From contig CBFHTO010000001.1 of the NCBI GenBank assembly GCA_965658765.1, positions 1 to 64,000 of the forward strand: a stretch of 64,000 nucleotides of DNA, in the 5' to 3' direction. Of the stretch, positions 62,004 to 64,000 are shown piece by piece. Positions within the stretch are counted from its first letter, which is position 1. Each line of letters starts with the position of its first letter. Position numbers and translations under genes: made by a program. The notes below the pieces were generated by a model. It was given only the letters and a program-made list of their open reading frames with translations, did not search any database and was not told the origin of the DNA. Source of the stretch: Glaciecola sp965658765 (lineage in GTDB: Bacteria; Pseudomonadota; Gammaproteobacteria; Enterobacterales; Alteromonadaceae).

Positions 62004-64000
62004 TTATTCGTTCTCATCTTCCTTTTTGAGCTTTTCACCTATATTTAGGTCAAAATCAGGCATGGCCTTATCACGCGACTGCTTATCAGCAAGATAAGTG
62101 TCCATCCATCGCATCAAGCGCAAGGCGTAATCGTACTGAGCTGCGGCATTACGATTACCATGTCCCTCACCTGGATAAAAGACAAGACGCACTGGCGTAT
62201 CAGTACGCACTTTCATCGAGCGATATAGTTCCATAGACTGACTAGGATGTACTCTCGTATCTTCCTCACCATGAAGTATCAAAGTTGGTGTAGTACTCTT
62301 GCCCGCATGAAAAATTGGAGAGCGTTCAATTAGGTTCATCCAGTTATCTTCCCAAGGCCACTTTAGAGAGTGGACTAAGTGCATTTCGTTAGGAATGTCA
62401 CTCGTTCCAAATTTAGACACTTGATTAGAAATCCCCACAAAAGCAACCGATGCTGCGAAATGCTCACTTAATGCAGTCGCGCCCCACATGGATGCGTAAC
62501 CACCATAAGAGCCACCGGTAATACCAACTCGATCCTTATCAATGATCCCTGCTTCAGCTAGGGCCTCAACGCCATCAACGAGGTCGTTAAACTCTTTGCC
62601 TGCGTAATCATCTTGGTGTTCTTTAGCGTATTCTACTCCACGCCCTGTAGAACCGCGATAATTTGGGTAATAAACTGCGTATCCATCTGCAGCAGCAAAT
62701 TGACCCGCAGTTGAGTAACCCGTTAACCAGCCGTCACTGTAGTGCGCCTCTGGCCCACCATGCACGGTTAATATCAAGGGCCATCCATCGGCAGGCTTTT
62801 CGCCTTTAGGCGTAATTAATAAACCTTCGACTTTTTTGCCATCTCGCGCCGCATATGTAAAAGTGCTTTGTGGAGCAAGATCTAATTCATCAAGCCAACT
62901 GTTATGATTGCTGTACTTAACGGCTTTATTACGCCTAATCTCAAATACTTCCCTTGGATGCATTGGGCTATCTGCAATTAAGTGAATTTCGTCATCTCCA
63001 ACATCAGCACTACGCACTACGATATCGTCTGATGTACGAAAACGTTTCTTTTCGTCACCATCTGTATCGTACAGCACTAACGCACTTTCAACGCCTCTGT
63101 GAGCAACAGCGAGAATATCGTCATCTAGCCAGTCAATGTCGACAATGTGTTGCTCTGCATCTTTAGTTAATTGAGTAAAACTATTGCTACTGGTCTTAGC
63201 GGTCATCAATACCCCAGTTGAAGTATCGTGGACGTCGGTACCTGCCAAAAACGCAAGCTCCTCTCCGTCTTCAGATAACTCAAAACTACCTAGCTTACCT
63301 GGAATATCAAGCTGAGAAAGTACTTCTCCAGAATCGGTATTCATTACTACTAGATCACGCAGCATGTAAAAGTCGTCAATGAGATTAGTTGGCGCAACCG
63401 CATAAACAAGAGTCGAGCCATCCTGTGACAAGTCAAAGCTCGATACGTGTCCTGCTTGGGTTAATCTTTCGGGCTCGGCATTGTCCACGCCCAGTTCAAC
63501 TCGATATAGAGAAGCGAGTCGCTCGTCCTCTTCATAAGCATATGCCTTAAAGCCTTTATCGCTAAGATCTTCTGAATCGTCCTTTTCGCGCGCGACAAAA
63601 TAAAGGGTACTTCCGTTCGTCGCAACCTCGTAGTCACCAATAGAGGTTTCAAAAGAAAAAACGTTTTGAGCCTCTCCACCGGCCAATGAGATTGAATACA
63701 AAGATGTATGTTCATCAGAACCGCGTTTGCTTTTGAAAAATAAAGTGTCCCCATCTTCGGTAAACTGCAGTGCACTTACGGTGCCAGGCCCTGTCGTAAA
63801 TTGGACCGGCGGTTTTCCATCTTTAACGACATATAAATGCGTGTCAGCGGTACCGTCTTCATCTCCCGCGATTATGTTTCTTGGTGCAGACAAAGTGTAT
63901 GCGGCCGCTTTGCCGTTAGGAGCAACAGTTAAGTTGCCCGCATTTTGTACTTTCGGCAGATGCTCAATTTCAAAAGTGTCACTTGCGGTGGCCGATGTTC
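62004..64000 (-). CDS. S9-family peptidase (prolyl oligopeptidase type), 5' end outside window
   Basis: The 3' part of an S9 serine peptidase, about 665 residues visible. The frame stays open to the window edge, so the start lies beyond 64000; the TTG near 63893 is internal. The N-terminal part shows a degenerate beta-propeller (repeated YxVxDGKPPVQFTTG and SxDGSTLVYAV segments). The C-terminal alpha/beta hydrolase has the catalytic Ser in GITGGSYGGYASMWG, Asp in LHGEEDTRVHPSQS and His in PGEGHGNRN. Probably exported, but the signal peptide is out of view. It ends with a strong terminator. Confidence 0.93.
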   Translation of the reverse strand, partial: TSATASDTFEIEHLPKVQNAGNLTVAPNGKAAAYTLSAPRNIIAGDEDGTADTHLYVVKDGKPPVQFTTGPGTVSALQFTEDGDTLFFKSKRGSDEHTSLYSISLAGGEAQNVFSFETSIGDYEVATNGSTLYFVAREKDDSEDLSDKGFKAYAYEEDERLASLYRVELGVDNAEPERLTQAGHVSSFDLSQDGSTLVYAVAPTNLIDDFYMLRDLVVMNTDSGEVLSQLDIPGKLGSFELSEDGEELAFLAGTDVHDTSTGVLMTAKTSSNSFTQLTKDAEQHIVDIDWLDDDILAVAHRGVESALVLYDTDGDEKKRFRTSDDIVVRSADVGDDEIHLIADSPMHPREVFEIRRNKAVKYSNHNSWLDELDLAPQSTFTYAARDGKKVEGLLITPKGEKPADGWPLILTVHGGPEAHYSDGWLTGYSTAGQFAAADGYAVYYPNYRGSTGRGVEYAKEHQDDYAGKEFNDLVDGVEALAEAGIIDKDRVGITGGSYGGYASMWGATALSEHFAASVAFVGISNQVSKFGTSDIPNEMHLVHSLKWPWEDNWMNLIERSPIFHAGKSTTPTLILHGEEDTRVHPSQSMELYRSMKVRTDTPVRLVFYPGEGHGNRNAAAQYDYALRLMRWMDTYLADKQSRDKAMPDFDLNIGEKLKKEDENE

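Noticed and set aside
1..64000. tRNA, rRNA, prophage or insertion-sequence genes
   Set aside because: No tRNA-like T-loop sequences, rRNA blocks, transposase DDE frames or phage structural genes were recognised.

Overview
The window reads as a chromosome segment from a marine, AT-leaning gammaproteobacterium of the Alteromonadales type (Alteromonas/Glaciecola-like). This rests on gene content: the gmk-rpoZ-spoT-trmH-recG housekeeping genes, a complete hemCDXY operon, an AcnD/PrpF-type 2-methylcitrate operon, RoxA, NagZ and AnmK, together with many c-di-GMP-related, sensory and envelope proteins. I see no rRNA, tRNA, CRISPR array, prophage or intact insertion sequence.

Layout. 0-2 kb: a BLUF photoreceptor, a membrane methyltransferase and a Prx5-type peroxiredoxin. 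2-5 kb: recG overlapping rsmJ. 5-9.2 kb: a yjbEFGH (gfcABCD-like) exopolysaccharide operon with a terminator inside it. 9.4-12 kb: an MscS channel, a gene-free stretch with REP-like hairpins, then ridA-trmH. 12.3-18.5 kb: a membrane phosphatase/lipid-kinase fusion, then a tightly coupled four-gene operon (exported cupredoxin-like protein, Cache/HAMP/GGDEF-like/EAL protein, DUF3034 protein, exported lipoprotein globin). 18.5-22.4 kb: a secreted hypothetical protein, a two-helix membrane protein and a DUF2383-gdhA-hemerythrin cluster. 22.6-26 kb: spoT, rpoZ, gmk, with a 44-bp perfect palindrome behind gmk. 26.2-31.2 kb: a carboxylesterase and hemC-hemD-hemX-hemY. 31.2-36.3 kb: a compact signalling operon (HTH protein with a receiver-like half, PhnD-like periplasmic protein, histidine kinase, response regulator with a degenerate HD-GYP-like domain, FAH-family enzyme). 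36.4-38.3 kb: a chemoreceptor.

38.6-49.4 kb is devoted to propionate use: gntR-prpB-prpC-acnD-prpF as one operon, with three near-identical palindromic operators around a well-formed promoter, and prpE nearby. Between them lie a GPP34-family protein and a lipoprotein made of seven short repeats. 49.5-54.7 kb is one giant exported protein with seventeen 35-residue thrombospondin-type-3 calcium-binding repeats and a GlyGly-CTERM-like tail. 55.2-56.7 kb is a small accessory patch: nested inverted repeats, a RelE/XRE toxin-antitoxin pair with a possibly leaderless promoter, and a broken gene. 56.7-64 kb: roxA, arfB, a second BLUF protein, an AhpD-like protein, nagZ, anmK and the 3' part of an S9 peptidase that runs off the window.

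Two clusters stand out as possible undescribed systems. One is the exported cupredoxin / EAL / DUF3034 / globin operon at 14.2-18.5 kb, which could link an extracytoplasmic redox or gas signal to c-di-GMP breakdown. The other is the PhnD-like sensor operon at 31.2-36.3 kb, whose output domain has lost its HD-GYP catalytic residues. Function in both cases is inference from domain content and gene coupling. All family assignments are from reading motifs; no database search was possible.
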